Shown: in pieces, positions 1 through 8,415 of the stretch | Numbering within the stretch: position 1 is the first letter of the stretch | Layout of the letters: each line of letters opens with the position of its first letter | Source of the DNA: an uncultured Rubrobacteraceae bacterium | GTDB taxonomy: Bacteria > Actinomycetota > Rubrobacteria > Rubrobacterales > Rubrobacteraceae | Assembly (NCBI GenBank): GCA_902806095.1 | Contig: CADCVF010000079.1 | Coordinates: 1-60,240, forward strand | Reading direction: 5' to 3' | DNA length: 60,240 nucleotides | The notes under the pieces: model-generated | Seen by the model: only the letters and a program-made list of their open reading frames with translations | The model's database searches: none | Told to the model about the DNA's origin: nothing | Translations under genes and position numbers: made by a program

Positions 1-183
1 GACAATTCTACGGAGGACTACTACCCTTCCTATTCACCTTCCGGTAAGAGGATAGCCTATGTCAACGACGCCGGACCCGGAACCGACCCTGAGATCTATA
101 CGATCAATCCCGGCGGGGGTAGTAGGCAACCAGTCACCGACAACTCTGCTAACGACAGCGATCCTTACTGGGGCAGTAAATAG
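1..183 (+). CDS. C-terminal end of a TolB-like WD40/PD40 beta-propeller protein (partial)
   Basis: The window opens inside an open frame whose last 60 codons are visible and end at TAG 181-183. The residues include SPSGKRIAYVND and PEIYTINPGG followed by SDPYWGSK. This is the usual pattern of a TolB/PD40 propeller blade: a 'x-S-P-D-G-x-x-I-A-F' strand, then 'I-Y-x-I-N', then a closing 'D-P-x-W'. Such proteins are usually secreted or periplasm-side and act in protein-protein contact or peptide handling. The 5' part is missing, so signal peptide, blade number and partner domains cannot be judged. The family call is from the motif alone. Confidence 0.6.
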   Translation, partial: DNSTEDYYPSYSPSGKRIAYVNDAGPGTDPEIYTINPGGGSRQPVTDNSANDSDPYWGSK

Positions 184-242
184 CGATTGCTCCCTCCGGG
201 TAGCGCTGGGGAGAGAGTGAGTTTCACACAATAGAGAGTTCG

Positions 243-279
243 GGAGCCCGGAGGCGCCATCGCGCGTCATCCGGGCTCC
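243..279 (+). terminator. Terminator-like hairpin after the TolB-like gene
   Basis: Perfect 10-bp arms GGAGCCCGGA (243-252) and TCCGGGCTCC (270-279) enclose a 17-nt loop, 60 bp after the stop of the partial gene. The run after it (ACTTTGTTC) is only weakly T-rich. Nothing else in 184-481 looks coding. Confidence 0.55.
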
Positions 280-481
280 ACTTTGTTCGAGGTTGCTCTG
301 GGGCTATACATCGAGGCGATCAGGTAACGATGGATAAAAACACATAATACTTTCTTTCGATAAGCACCCGCTCCCAGCCTCGCCGGTCCTCTGGCACGAT
401 TATCTTGGCTGCGCGGGGCGGCAGCAGACTGGCGGCTCGGCTTGCTGACTTGATCCCTTTGAACCGCGTGGCTAATATTCG

Positions 482-2011
482 ATGAGCAGAGCAAGTACGC
501 CATCTCGAGATTCGGGGTTCAAGGGAGATTGTGAAGCTGAGGTCGTGCGCAGGGAAGACGCCGTGAGTACCGAGCGGATCGGGGGCTTCGAGGTCGAGCA
601 CCTCTGCGGTCCTGAGGAGATAGTTTACAGAGATGATGAGCTCGTCGTCGTCTGCCTCGTAAGGGACGGAGAGCCGTGGGTGAGGGCATTCGTCGAGCAT
701 TACATCTCCTTGGGTGCCAGGCACCTGGTCTTCCTGGACAACAACTCCAGCGATGGTACCGTGTCGGCTGCCTCCGAATTCGACGATGTGACGGTGCTAC
801 GGGTAGCTCTGCCCTTCGATGCCGACGTCGATGGCACACGTGGGCAGGTCGTCATGAGGAAGTATCTCATCGAGCGCTTCGGCAAGGGCAGGTGGTCACT
901 GTGCGTCGACATCGACGAGTTGTTCGACTACCCCTACTCGGATGTCATAGGTCTGGAGTCTTTGCTCGGCTACCTCAATAGCAAGTCCTACACTGCGGTT
1001 GTGGCGCAGATGCTGGATATGTTCCCGGAGAGACCATTGTTGGGCCTTGCGGACGGGCCCGACGAGCCCCTCAAGGAGGTGCACAGGTTCTATGACATTT
1101 CCGGGCTCGAAAGGGTGAGCAGGAAAGAGCGTTCCCGGAGATTGGCTACCGACAACATCACGCTCGAGAGTGATGAGATCGAGTGGTTCTCAGGCGGGCT
1201 TCGCAGGACCATTTTCGATTTGCCTGGTCCCTGGCTGACCAAGTACCCACTCGTGTTCTGCGATGGCAGCCTGGAGCCCGATCCTCCACACGGCGTTCGT
1301 AACGCCAGGATAGCCGATCTCAGCTGTGTATTGTTCCACTACAAGTTCCTCAAGAATTTTCGCGAGCAGGCCGTGCGGGCTGTAAAGGAGGAGCAATACT
1401 ATAGCAAATCTCGCGCATACAAGAGATACCTCGACACCCTGGAGCAGAACCCGGAATTGCGCCTTAGGCTAGAGAGCTCCAAGGAGATCGCAAGCGTGAA
1501 CGAATTGCTCGAGAGTCGATTCCTGGTCGCCTCCGAGGATTACGTCGGCTGGGTAGACGCCGAGGAGGAGAGGGGCTACTCGAACGCGAGTCTCAAGGCC
1601 GAGCTTGACGTATCGGCCGAGGCCGTTCTCCGATCCAGGCGTCAAGAGAGGGCGATGACACTCAGGGTAGGGAAGCTCGAGCACCGGCTCCTCGCGCGCG
1701 AGCGGCAAAGGGTCGCGAAGTCTCGGAGGATACGGACTCTCCAACGGAAGCTCGGCGACCAAGCTCAGGAGACAGAACAGCTAGAAGGTCAGATTCTCGA
1801 CCGGGAACAACGAATAACTATACTGAAACGGAGACTGCGAGATCGCGGGCGGAGGCTACAAGGCTTCAAACGAAGGGCGCAGAACCTCACGCAACAAAAC
1901 AACAGCCTCAAGCAACAGATCGAGAACTTCCAAACTTCCTGGGTGTGGAGAGTTATATCTATAATACATTCGATCAAGACCCACCTAAGCAGCCTAATAC
2001 GCAGACGATGA
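482..2011 (+). CDS. Glycosyltransferase family 2/92-like protein with C-terminal coiled coil
   Basis: A 509-residue protein. Residues about 50-330 look like a Glyco_tranf_2_4 (GT92-like) domain: VVCLVRDGEPWVRAFVEHY, FLDNNSSDGT and the acidic CVDIDELF motif, which would bind the metal and nucleotide sugar. From about residue 375 the protein becomes a long, Arg/Gln/Leu-rich coiled coil (LRVGKLEHRLLARERQR onward), ending in a short hydrophobic stretch (WVWRVISIIHSI). A cytoplasmic or membrane-associated sugar transferase acting on surface polysaccharide is the natural inference; donor and acceptor are unknown. The ATG at 482 has no good ribosome site. GTG 563, preceded by AGGGAAG, may be the true start. 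It stands alone and is followed by an octamer repeat. Confidence 0.75.
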   Translation: MSRASTPSRDSGFKGDCEAEVVRREDAVSTERIGGFEVEHLCGPEEIVYRDDELVVVCLVRDGEPWVRAFVEHYISLGARHLVFLDNNSSDGTVSAASEFDDVTVLRVALPFDADVDGTRGQVVMRKYLIERFGKGRWSLCVDIDELFDYPYSDVIGLESLLGYLNSKSYTAVVAQMLDMFPERPLLGLADGPDEPLKEVHRFYDISGLERVSRKERSRRLATDNITLESDEIEWFSGGLRRTIFDLPGPWLTKYPLVFCDGSLEPDPPHGVRNARIADLSCVLFHYKFLKNFREQAVRAVKEEQYYSKSRAYKRYLDTLEQNPELRLRLESSKEIASVNELLESRFLVASEDYVGWVDAEEERGYSNASLKAELDVSAEAVLRSRRQERAMTLRVGKLEHRLLARERQRVAKSRRIRTLQRKLGDQAQETEQLEGQILDREQRITILKRRLRDRGRRLQGFKRRAQNLTQQNNSLKQQIENFQTSWVWRVISIIHSIKTHLSSLIRRR

Positions 2012-2014
2012 TAA

Positions 2015-2044
2015 AGCATTTCAGCTAGTCAGCATTTCAGCCAG
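2015..2044. repeat. Octamer-ladder repeat, copy 1
   Basis: Four consecutive 8-bp steps read AGCATT, TCAGCTAG, TCAGCATT, TCAGCCAG. It starts 3 bp after the stop of the glycosyltransferase. It belongs to the dispersed family also seen at 11335, 36763, 38013, 39406, 45341, 49502 and 54846. Confidence 0.8.
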
Positions 2045-2400
2045 GGTTTCACTAAAGTAGGCGCTCTCGTGCCTACGCCTCGGGGCCCTCGTCGGTGCGA
2101 CGGGCCACGCCGATCTGGAGGGTGCCTACAACCATCGCTGCGTTGCCGACGCTCTTGGCATTGCTCGATGCACCCTAGTTCGCGAGTTTGCGACAGCAGT
2201 TCTCCTCTGTGTAGCAGAGAGTACTGGAAGGCTTTGTACGAACTTCCGAGAATTCCCGTTATGCGAAGTTCAGCCTGAATGGTGGGCACTCGCTCGCCTC
2301 AGGCCGAACTAGCGCAACGCCTCAGGCAACGGAGTGCTTGATCCCAGAGCTTCATCCCGACGACGATCGCGGGACTTCTGATTGTTAGCGTACCACTAAA

Positions 2401-2583
2401 TAGGTGCACAGAATGATTGAACAGTCGATCGTTTATATCGACAAACCTGTGTCCATTTATCTTGTGTACCTATCTAGCTTGTTGTCGGCAATGGTCTGCA
2501 ATGGTTGCGCGTTGCTTTCCCACTGCGCGAGATGACGTAACTCGTATCTTCTACAGGGTATTATACAGATTTCTGTGCACCTA
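2401..2583. repeat. 183-bp AT-richer element bounded by 13-bp perfect inverted repeats
   Basis: TAGGTGCACAGAA at 2401-2413 is matched exactly by its reverse complement at 2571-2583. The interior is richer in A/T than its surroundings and contains another related half (TGTGTACCTAT, about 2462-2472). It has no ORF of note. It could be a small MITE-like relic or a pair of regulator sites upstream of the MFS gene at 2746. The rest of 2045-2745 shows no gene I can support. Confidence 0.45.
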
Positions 2584-2745
2584 GGCTCCTTCCGGACTGG
2601 AGCGGTCACGTGAGGCTTGCTGCACGCAGGGGGCTCGCGTACCCTGGGGCTATGATCTTTGCGGCAGTTTCGATAGGCTGCTCCACATGGGTGTCCTTAC
2701 GAGGGCGAATGCGCTTTTGCGCATCCCAGCCGCGCGAACGATAGA

Positions 2746-3909
2746 GTGGGTTTGAAAAGCCCACTTCCGGGTCCCCTGCGGGTGCTTCGGGCAGCGGCCT
2801 TCGTGAGCACGTTCGACCGGTTCACCATCGCCCCGATGCTCGTGACCATAGCGGCGGCCCTCGGGGCATCTCTGGAGGAGGTAGCGGTTGCGGCGAGCCT
2901 GTACTTCTTACTATACGGCCTGATGCAACCCGTGTGGGGAATGCTCTCCGACAGACTCGGGCGGGTGCGAGTCATGCGGCTTGCGCTGCTCGCCGTCGTG
3001 GTACCAGGTCTGCTTTCGGCTCTGGCGCCGAACCTGGCGGTCCTTGTCGCAGCGAGGGCCCTAGCGGGCGGGCTGTTTGCGGCGGTGATACCGTCCGCCC
3101 TCGTCTACATCGGCGACGCTGTGCCGATCTCAAGCAGGCAGAAGGCACTCGCCGACCAGATGGCGGCGAGTGCGATGGCGACCGCAATTGCAACCGCTGC
3201 GGCGGGACTGGCAGCCTACCTGGGCCACTGGCGCCTCGCCTTCGCGGTACCAGCAATCGCCTCTGGGGTTCTTGGCCTGGGCCTCGCCAGCAGGCTGCCC
3301 GAACCGCCGAAGGAGAGCGCTAACGCTGGACCTCTGGCACAGATCGGCCTCGTGGTAAGGCGCCCCTGGGCGATTCTCGTGGTGCTGCTCGCGCTCGTCG
3401 AGGGTGGCGTCATCCTTGGCTTCCTGACCTATCTCGCCCCCTCACTCGAGGCACAAGGCTACGGCGCCGCCGTCGCCGGGCTCGCCGTCGGACTCTACGG
3501 GCTCGCCACGCTCGCCTGGACGTGGGTGTTGAAGAGGGCCACCGACGGTCTCGGTCGTCACGCCCTGATGTTGATCGGCGGCGCCATGCTTGCCTCGGGG
3601 TACGCCGCCGGAGCCCTGGACCGCCATCTTGGGGGTGCAGCGATCGCGGCCGTCCTCGTCGCCGGCGGTTTCGCCTTCATGCACTCGACGCTTCAGACCT
3701 GGGCCACCGAGGTCCTCCCCGAGGCGAGGGCCACCGTGGTCTCGTTCTTCGCCGGTGCCGTGTTCGCCGGCAGCGGCGTCGCAACCGCCGTGGCAGCGCC
3801 GCTCGCAGAGGCCGGTTCCTTCGGGACGCTCTTCGCCATCGCGGCGCTTACCGCCATCCCATTGGGGTTGGTCGGAGGTTTTGCGCGTCTACGCTACGAG
3901 CGGCGATAG
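2746..3909 (+). CDS. MFS transporter
   Basis: A 387-residue, very hydrophobic protein with about 12 predicted membrane segments in two six-helix halves. The loop after helix 2 carries a good MFS motif A (MLSDRLGRVRVM). The protein starts at GTG 2746 and has no signal peptide. It is probably a proton-coupled drug or metabolite exporter in the inner membrane; the substrate cannot be read from sequence. The gene is transcribed alone and is closed by an inverted repeat shared with the convergent DUF1622 gene. The promoter region contains ATTATACAG followed by TCTGTGCACC, which resembles the promoter of the TetR-controlled MFS gene near 31060. Confidence 0.85.
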   Translation: MGLKSPLPGPLRVLRAAAFVSTFDRFTIAPMLVTIAAALGASLEEVAVAASLYFLLYGLMQPVWGMLSDRLGRVRVMRLALLAVVVPGLLSALAPNLAVLVAARALAGGLFAAVIPSALVYIGDAVPISSRQKALADQMAASAMATAIATAAAGLAAYLGHWRLAFAVPAIASGVLGLGLASRLPEPPKESANAGPLAQIGLVVRRPWAILVVLLALVEGGVILGFLTYLAPSLEAQGYGAAVAGLAVGLYGLATLAWTWVLKRATDGLGRHALMLIGGAMLASGYAAGALDRHLGGAAIAAVLVAGGFAFMHSTLQTWATEVLPEARATVVSFFAGAVFAGSGVATAVAAPLAEAGSFGTLFAIAALTAIPLGLVGGFARLRYERR

Positions 3910-3911
3910 CC

Positions 3912-3927
3912 GCATTCGTTCGAATGC
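3912..3927. terminator. Convergent terminator-like inverted repeat
   Basis: GCATTCG and CGAATGC arms with a TT loop lie between the stop of the MFS gene (3909) and the stop of the convergent DUF1622 gene (3982). Its position suits a bidirectional terminator, although the arms are short. Confidence 0.4.
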
Positions 3928-3981
3928 TACCCTACTATATAGCGTCCAGGATTATATGAGGGCAAGAATTCTCTATGCAAG

Positions 3982-4353
3982 CTAGCGACCCTCCTCGTCC
4001 TCGCGCGGCTTCGCCTGCGTCGCTTCGAGTCCACGCTCTTCGTCCTTCGATAGGAAGTAGCTGAGCCCAGCCCGTACAACTGCGATCCCGGCCAAGACGC
4101 CCAGGTCTGTCAGGGTGGGGTTCACCGCCGTACTTAGTATATCCGCCCCCACCTGGATAGTCAGGCCGAACATCAGGTAATGTATCAAGTCAAGCTGGAT
4201 CTGCTCTATGCTGGGGTACTTCTTCGAGCCGAAAAGGAACATCGCGAAACGCAGAAGCGCCAACAGGACACCGAGCAAGACTATGAAGATTCCTATCAAC
4301 TCAAGCGTCGGCTTGAGGTAGTGCTCGGTCAATGATACCACAAACTCTTCCAT
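3982..4353 (-). CDS. DUF1622 family membrane protein
   Basis: A 123-residue protein from the ATG at 4353 (MEEFVVSLTEHY). The longer frame to 4437 has a non-hydrophobic, unlikely N-terminus. About three membrane helices are visible (LELIGIFIVLLGVLLALL, YLMFGLTIQVGADILST and VLAGIAVVRAGLSYFL), followed by a charged cytoplasmic tail (KDEERGLEATQAKPREDEEGR). The pattern 'LELIGIFIV...RFxLG...L.LGLEFLVAADI..T' is typical of DUF1622, a small membrane family of unknown function found in many bacteria. It is monocistronic and convergent with the MFS gene. No function should be assumed. Confidence 0.75.
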   Translation of the reverse strand: MEEFVVSLTEHYLKPTLELIGIFIVLLGVLLALLRFAMFLFGSKKYPSIEQIQLDLIHYLMFGLTIQVGADILSTAVNPTLTDLGVLAGIAVVRAGLSYFLSKDEERGLEATQAKPREDEEGR

Positions 4354-4550
4354 GACTAATGTTATAGGCCGCTGCGGCACAGAGTCAACGTATGGTCTCC
4401 CCCTGCCACAGATGGATCCAAGACCATCCTGGGGCAAACAGAGTACCTTTGCGAGTGGCGGCAGGATACAATAGTGGTTCTTGCAGGCAGCGATTACAAG
4501 GAGTTGCCGACGATTTCTGGCACACGACGGTTATCGAGGTTGGACGGGGC

Positions 4551-5696
4551 ATGATGCGGATCGAACGGCTTCGTGGCATCGAGGACGTGGACAGGCAGAC
4601 GTGGCGCACGCTCGAGCCGCCCGAGTTCCCTTTCTTCGACTTCGAGTTCTTGCGGGCGCTGGAGCGGTCCGGAAGCATCGGCCGACGCAGTGGATGGTCG
4701 CCGGCCTATCTCGTCTGTAAGGAAAGGGGACGCCTCCTCAGTGCGCTGTGTCTGTACTCGAAGACGGATTCTTATGGGGAGTACATCTTCGACTGGGAGT
4801 GGGCCCGGGCTTACCAGCAGTACGGGCTCGCTTACTACCCGAAGCTGGTCGCCGCTGTGCCTTTCACGCCGGCTACGGGGCCCAAGCTACTGGTGCACCC
4901 CGATGTGGATAACCCAACCCGAACGAGGGTCAAGAGAGCTCTGCTCGAGGCTGCTGAGGACGTCGGTACCGAGTACGGGGTGAGCTCTTCGCACGCGTTG
5001 TTCGTACCTGAGGATGAACTCGGCGAGTTTGCGGGGCGAGGCTTTGCAGTGAGACACTCGCTACAGTTTCACTGGCACAACCGAGGCTACGAGACCTTCT
5101 CGGACTTCCTTGGGGCGCTCTCGGGGAAGCGGCGGCGTCAGATCTCGCGCGAGCGACGCCAACTCGAGGATGAAGGGCTCGAGGTCCTACACCTCACAGG
5201 TGACGATCTCCTCCCCAAACATGCCGCATTGATGTACAGGTTCTACCTCTCGACGCTGGACGGCAAGTGGGGTGTACCTTACCTCAACAGGGCGTTCTTC
5301 GACGAGGTCTTCATGACCATGAAAGACCGGATACTCCTCGTCCTCGCGCACGATGGAGCCGGTCTCCCTGTGGCCGGCGCCCTCTTCTTTCTCAAAGATA
5401 GCTCGCTCTTCGGACGCTACTGGGGTAGCCTACAACACAGGCGTAACCTTCACTTCGAACTGTGCTATTACCAGGGTATCGACTTCGCTATCGAGAGGGG
5501 CTTCAAACTGTTCGAGGCCGGCGCCCAGGGCGAACACAAGCTCGCGCGTGGCTTCCTACCTTCTCTTACCTACAGCGCTCACAAGATAAGGGACCCGGCC
5601 TTCGGACGCGCTATCGGAGAGTACATAGAGTCGGAGAAAGAGATGCTCGCGTATTCCATGAAAGAGTACGCCTCCCACAATCCTTACAAACGCTGA
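4551..5696 (+). CDS. DUF482 / FemAB-like GNAT-fold N-acyltransferase
   Basis: About 381 residues from ATG 4551 (a second ATG follows at once). The protein matches the DUF482 'peptidogalycan biosynthesis' group: FFDFEFLRALERSGSIG near the start, LCLYSKTDSYGEYIFDWEWA, YYPKLVAAVPFTPATGPKLL, then a basic loop SGKRRRQISRERR and a C-terminal GNAT-like half (FELCYYQGIDFAIERGFKLF, AGAQGEHKLARGF). These are soluble acyltransferase-fold proteins related to FemAB, which adds amino acids to peptidoglycan. The true substrate is not established for this group. The frame is open upstream to 4392, but that stretch does not resemble the family. The stop lies 10 bp from the convergent recombinase gene. Confidence 0.75.
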   Translation: MMRIERLRGIEDVDRQTWRTLEPPEFPFFDFEFLRALERSGSIGRRSGWSPAYLVCKERGRLLSALCLYSKTDSYGEYIFDWEWARAYQQYGLAYYPKLVAAVPFTPATGPKLLVHPDVDNPTRTRVKRALLEAAEDVGTEYGVSSSHALFVPEDELGEFAGRGFAVRHSLQFHWHNRGYETFSDFLGALSGKRRRQISRERRQLEDEGLEVLHLTGDDLLPKHAALMYRFYLSTLDGKWGVPYLNRAFFDEVFMTMKDRILLVLAHDGAGLPVAGALFFLKDSSLFGRYWGSLQHRRNLHFELCYYQGIDFAIERGFKLFEAGAQGEHKLARGFLPSLTYSAHKIRDPAFGRAIGEYIESEKEMLAYSMKEYASHNPYKR

Positions 5697-5705
5697 GCCA
5701 TCAAG

Positions 5706-6662
5706 CTATATCGGCAAGGTATTATATTGATAAGCATGAGAAGCGAGTTCTTCTGCGCGGCGGATATAGCGCATGGTCGTCTTGGGGTCTGAGTGGCCGA
5801 GGAACTGTTGGATGACGAGGAGCGGCGCTTCGTTTACGGCCATATTGGTGCCTACGGTATGGCGGATGGAGTGGGGTGAGATGGCCTTTGTTATACCTGC
5901 GGCCAGCACATACTTCTTGACTATGTTCTGGACCGAGCGGGTAGTGAGGGGCTTGTCTTTGCCGACCCTTGAGGTGAAGATAGGTTTACGAGAATCGGGG
6001 TGAGAGGTGAAGCTACGTTCGGTAAGGAGGACGAAGCGTTGGATCAGGCGCCACAGTTCCGGGGAGATCGCCACGTTGCGGACCTTATCGCCCTTGCCCA
6101 GAACGCGCAGAAGCACCTGGTCTGCCGCCGCTTCGCGGAAGTCTCCGATCCTTAGTCCCACGACCTCGGCTTCCCGCAAGCCACACCCCGCCATCACGGC
6201 GAGCATGACGTAGTCGCGGTAGTTGGAGGCCCTGGCGGCGTTCAGCATGCGCGAGAGCTCTTCGTCGGTAAGCACGTTGTAGGCCGGGTCCTGGCGCACG
6301 CTCGGACTCTTGGCGAAAAAGCGTAACGACTCGGGATTGACCGTCGTAGCGCCTGCCATGTACGTGAAGATCAAAAACCGCCTTAGCACGGCAAGCTTCT
6401 TCGCCGCCGTAGCAGCCGCATACCTCCCTATCAAATGCTCCCTGTAAAGCGAGATGTCCTCCGCACTCAAATCCCCAAGCCTCTTCCCCATCTCATCCCC
6501 TAGAAAGGAGATGAATAGTGAAAGTTCTGTATTATAAGTTTTTATAGTCTGAGGGCTGGTGAGGGTACGGAGGTAGACTGCGATGAGGCGTTCGGGCTTA
6601 GGGAGGATGGCCTGAGGGGATGTATCGTCGAGCGGTGTTGGGAGGTTAGTCTTCTGGGTCAT
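5706..6662 (-). CDS. Tyrosine recombinase (XerC/XerD/phage-integrase family)
   Basis: 318 residues. An N-terminal SAM-like core-binding domain (about 25-120: YLRTLTSPQTIKTYNTELSLF) precedes the catalytic domain. The active-site set is complete: Arg in GCGLREAEVVGL, Lys in GKGDKVRNV, HSIRH, the GHSDPKTT box and the nucleophile Tyr in MRYIRRAEE. The enzyme should cut and rejoin DNA at a specific site through a 3'-phosphotyrosine. It is the last gene of the operon at 11209-5706 and its start overlaps apt by 17 bp. This argues for a resident Xer-like enzyme rather than a recent prophage integrase. No attachment site or prophage is visible beside it, so the target is unknown. Confidence 0.85.
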   Translation of the reverse strand: MTQKTNLPTPLDDTSPQAILPKPERLIAVYLRTLTSPQTIKTYNTELSLFISFLGDEMGKRLGDLSAEDISLYREHLIGRYAAATAAKKLAVLRRFLIFTYMAGATTVNPESLRFFAKSPSVRQDPAYNVLTDEELSRMLNAARASNYRDYVMLAVMAGCGLREAEVVGLRIGDFREAAADQVLLRVLGKGDKVRNVAISPELWRLIQRFVLLTERSFTSHPDSRKPIFTSRVGKDKPLTTRSVQNIVKKYVLAAGITKAISPHSIRHTVGTNMAVNEAPLLVIQQFLGHSDPKTTMRYIRRAEELASHAYQYNTLPI

Positions 6663-7209
6663 CGTAGGTTATGAGGGAGACGACGTCGTAGGGTTTTAGT
6701 TTATCGCGGCCGCGGAGGTAACCGAGTTCTATCAGGAAGGCTACGCCGGCGACCGTGCCTCCGGCGTTCTCGACGAGTTGGCACATGGCGCGGGCGGTGC
6801 CCCCTGTTGCGAGCAGGTCGTCGGCGACGAGGACGCGGGTGCCCTCGGGGATCGCGTCGGCGTGGGCTTCGAGGGCGTCGGTACCGTACTCGAGTTCGTA
6901 GGTGGCGGAGATGATCTCTCTCGGGAGTTTTTTCGGCTTGCGGGCGAGGATGAGGCCCTTTCTTGCGCGGTAGGCGAGGGCCGTACCGAACACGAAGCCG
7001 CGGGCTTCGGCCGAGAGTATGCGGTCGTAGGAGATACCATCGGTAGCCTCGGCCAGGGCGTCCACGGCCGTATGCAGGGCGCGGCCGTCCTCTATCAGGG
7101 GGGTTATGTCCTTGAAGGAGATGCCTTGGTGCGGGAAGTCTTGGACGGTGCGGATATGGTTCAGTAGAACTCTTGCGGCGTCTGCGGTGCCTCGCGCCTG
7201 GCCCGTCAC
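6646..7209 (-). CDS. apt: Adenine phosphoribosyltransferase
   Basis: 187 residues, the usual size. It converts adenine plus PRPP to AMP and pyrophosphate in purine salvage in the cytoplasm. The family signatures are all present: VQDFPHQGISFKDITPL at the N-terminus, the EARGFVFG loop, ARKPKKLPRE, and the PRPP-binding motif VLVADDLLATGGTA. Its start overlaps the MerR gene stop by 4 bp and its stop overlaps the recombinase start, so all are translationally coupled. In many bacteria apt sits beside relA; here it lies in a signalling and envelope operon instead. Confidence 0.93.
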   Translation of the reverse strand: MTGQARGTADAARVLLNHIRTVQDFPHQGISFKDITPLIEDGRALHTAVDALAEATDGISYDRILSAEARGFVFGTALAYRARKGLILARKPKKLPREIISATYELEYGTDALEAHADAIPEGTRVLVADDLLATGGTARAMCQLVENAGGTVAGVAFLIELGYLRGRDKLKPYDVVSLITYDDPED

Positions 7210-7940
7210 GGGGCGAAGGTATCTATCACGTTCGCCATCATAAGCTCCTTGATGCGCGAGTCGACGGCTGCGAGGTGGCGGGCCTTGTTCATGGCTTCGC
7301 CAACGCGGCCGTCGTCACCGCTGCGGAGCTCGGGGTTGAGGACCTGCTTGAACAGGGCAGCCTCGCGGTCGACGGCGGCCATGATACCGCGAAGGTGGCG
7401 GGGTTGAATCGAGTACTTCGCCATCTCCAGGGCCATGCGCGCTATCTCCGCGTCGCGCTGCGTCAGCTCGCCGCTGCGTCCGATCACGCCCACGCTGATC
7501 AGCTCTTCGACAAAGCGTATCTCCGTTTCGAGGGTATCGGCCAACTCTTCGCGCGTGTAGGTCCTCTCTTCGAGGACCCTGGAGAGGTCCCCCGCCGCGT
7601 CGCCTGCGGTGAACGCACCGCCTCCCTCTATACGCTTCTTTATGACCTTCAGCGGGAGATACTCCTTGTCCTGGAGCGTCAGGATGTAGCGGAGGAGCTC
7701 TATGTCCTGGGAGGAGAACAGCCTGTATCCGCCGCGCGTGCGGCTGAGGTTGATGAGTCGGCGGCGCTCGAGGTAGCGGATCTTGCTGACCGAAAGGGTC
7801 GGGAACTCTGGTCTCAGGCGCTCGACGACCTCACCGATGGTGAAACTGTCCTTGGTCGCGCTGTACCTCTCCGACGCTGGTGCGTAGCCTTCGTTGGTCT
7901 CTGCATCGATACCGTCGTTCTCCACCACGGTCACTCCCAT
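7206..7940 (-). CDS. ftsR: MerR-family regulator, FtsR-like
   Basis: About 244 residues from ATG 7940 (MGVTVVENDG). The open frame runs on to 8036, but that would overlap the FHA gene. A MerR winged helix-turn-helix lies at about 32-105: FTIGEVVERLRPEF, SKIRYLERRRLI, GGYRLFSSQDIELLRYI. The C-terminal part (ELADTLETEIRFVEELISVGVI and MAKYSIQPRHLRGIMAAVDRE) matches the actinobacterial MerR protein encoded next to the FHA protein GarA, called FtsR in corynebacteria, where it activates ftsZ. There are no metal-binding cysteines. The FHA-MerR order is conserved in actinobacteria, which supports the assignment. The regulatory target here is inferred only. Confidence 0.75.
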   Translation of the reverse strand: MGVTVVENDGIDAETNEGYAPASERYSATKDSFTIGEVVERLRPEFPTLSVSKIRYLERRRLINLSRTRGGYRLFSSQDIELLRYILTLQDKEYLPLKVIKKRIEGGGAFTAGDAAGDLSRVLEERTYTREELADTLETEIRFVEELISVGVIGRSGELTQRDAEIARMALEMAKYSIQPRHLRGIMAAVDREAALFKQVLNPELRSGDDGRVGEAMNKARHLAAVDSRIKELMMANVIDTFAP

Positions 7941-7965
7941 CCTCTCGACTACAATTCCTGCTGCT

Positions 7966-8415
7966 CTAGGAGAACACGAACCTGAACCGGTACTTGCCGA
8001 CCTGTATCTCATCCCCGTTGCGCAGGTCGACCGCATCGACCCTGACCCGGTTGACGTAAGTCCCGTTCAGGCTTCCGATGTCGCGTATTCTATACCCGCT
8101 TTCTCCGTGCACGATCTCCGCGTGTTTGCGTGAGACGGTGACATCGTCGAGGAAGATGCTGCTCTCCTGCCCACGCCCGACCGTGACGACATCATCCCCA
8201 AGGTCGTGCATCCTGCGTCCCGCCGTGCCCTCTACCTGATCCATCTCGATCAAAGCCGCACCCTCGGCGCCGCCTGAGGTGCCTGGCTCGACATCCTCGC
8301 CGAAACTCGGCGCGTAAGAGACGGTGCTCTGACCGAAGTCGACCTTAGTGCCGCACTCGGCGCAGAACCTCATCCCCACCGAGACATCGGCTCCACACTC
8401 AGGACACTCACTCAC
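7966..8415 (-). CDS. FHA-domain protein with N-terminal zinc ribbon (GarA-like)
   Basis: 149 residues. A zinc-ribbon knuckle uses Cys4, Cys7, Cys18 and Cys21 (CPECG and CAECG). After an acidic, low-complexity linker comes a canonical FHA domain at about 70-148: TVGRGQESSIFLDD, VSRKHAEI, DIGSLNGTYVNR, LRNGDEIQVGKYRF. FHA domains bind phosphothreonine, so this should be a cytoplasmic Ser/Thr-kinase signalling adaptor. Unlike GarA of mycobacteria, no clear ETT-type phosphorylation site is visible in the linker. Its start overlaps the rsiG stop by 4 bp (ATGA), and the MerR gene follows 25 bp downstream. Confidence 0.85.
   Translation of the reverse strand: MSECPECGADVSVGMRFCAECGTKVDFGQSTVSYAPSFGEDVEPGTSGGAEGAALIEMDQVEGTAGRRMHDLGDDVVTVGRGQESSIFLDDVTVSRKHAEIVHGESGYRIRDIGSLNGTYVNRVRVDAVDLRNGDEIQVGKYRFRFVFS

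Noticed and set aside
2029-2289. Overlapping open frames on both strands in the gap after the glycosyltransferase
   Set aside because: Composition is Arg/Pro/Ser-rich and low in complexity, there is no ribosome site, and both strands are equally open. They are by-products of high GC.
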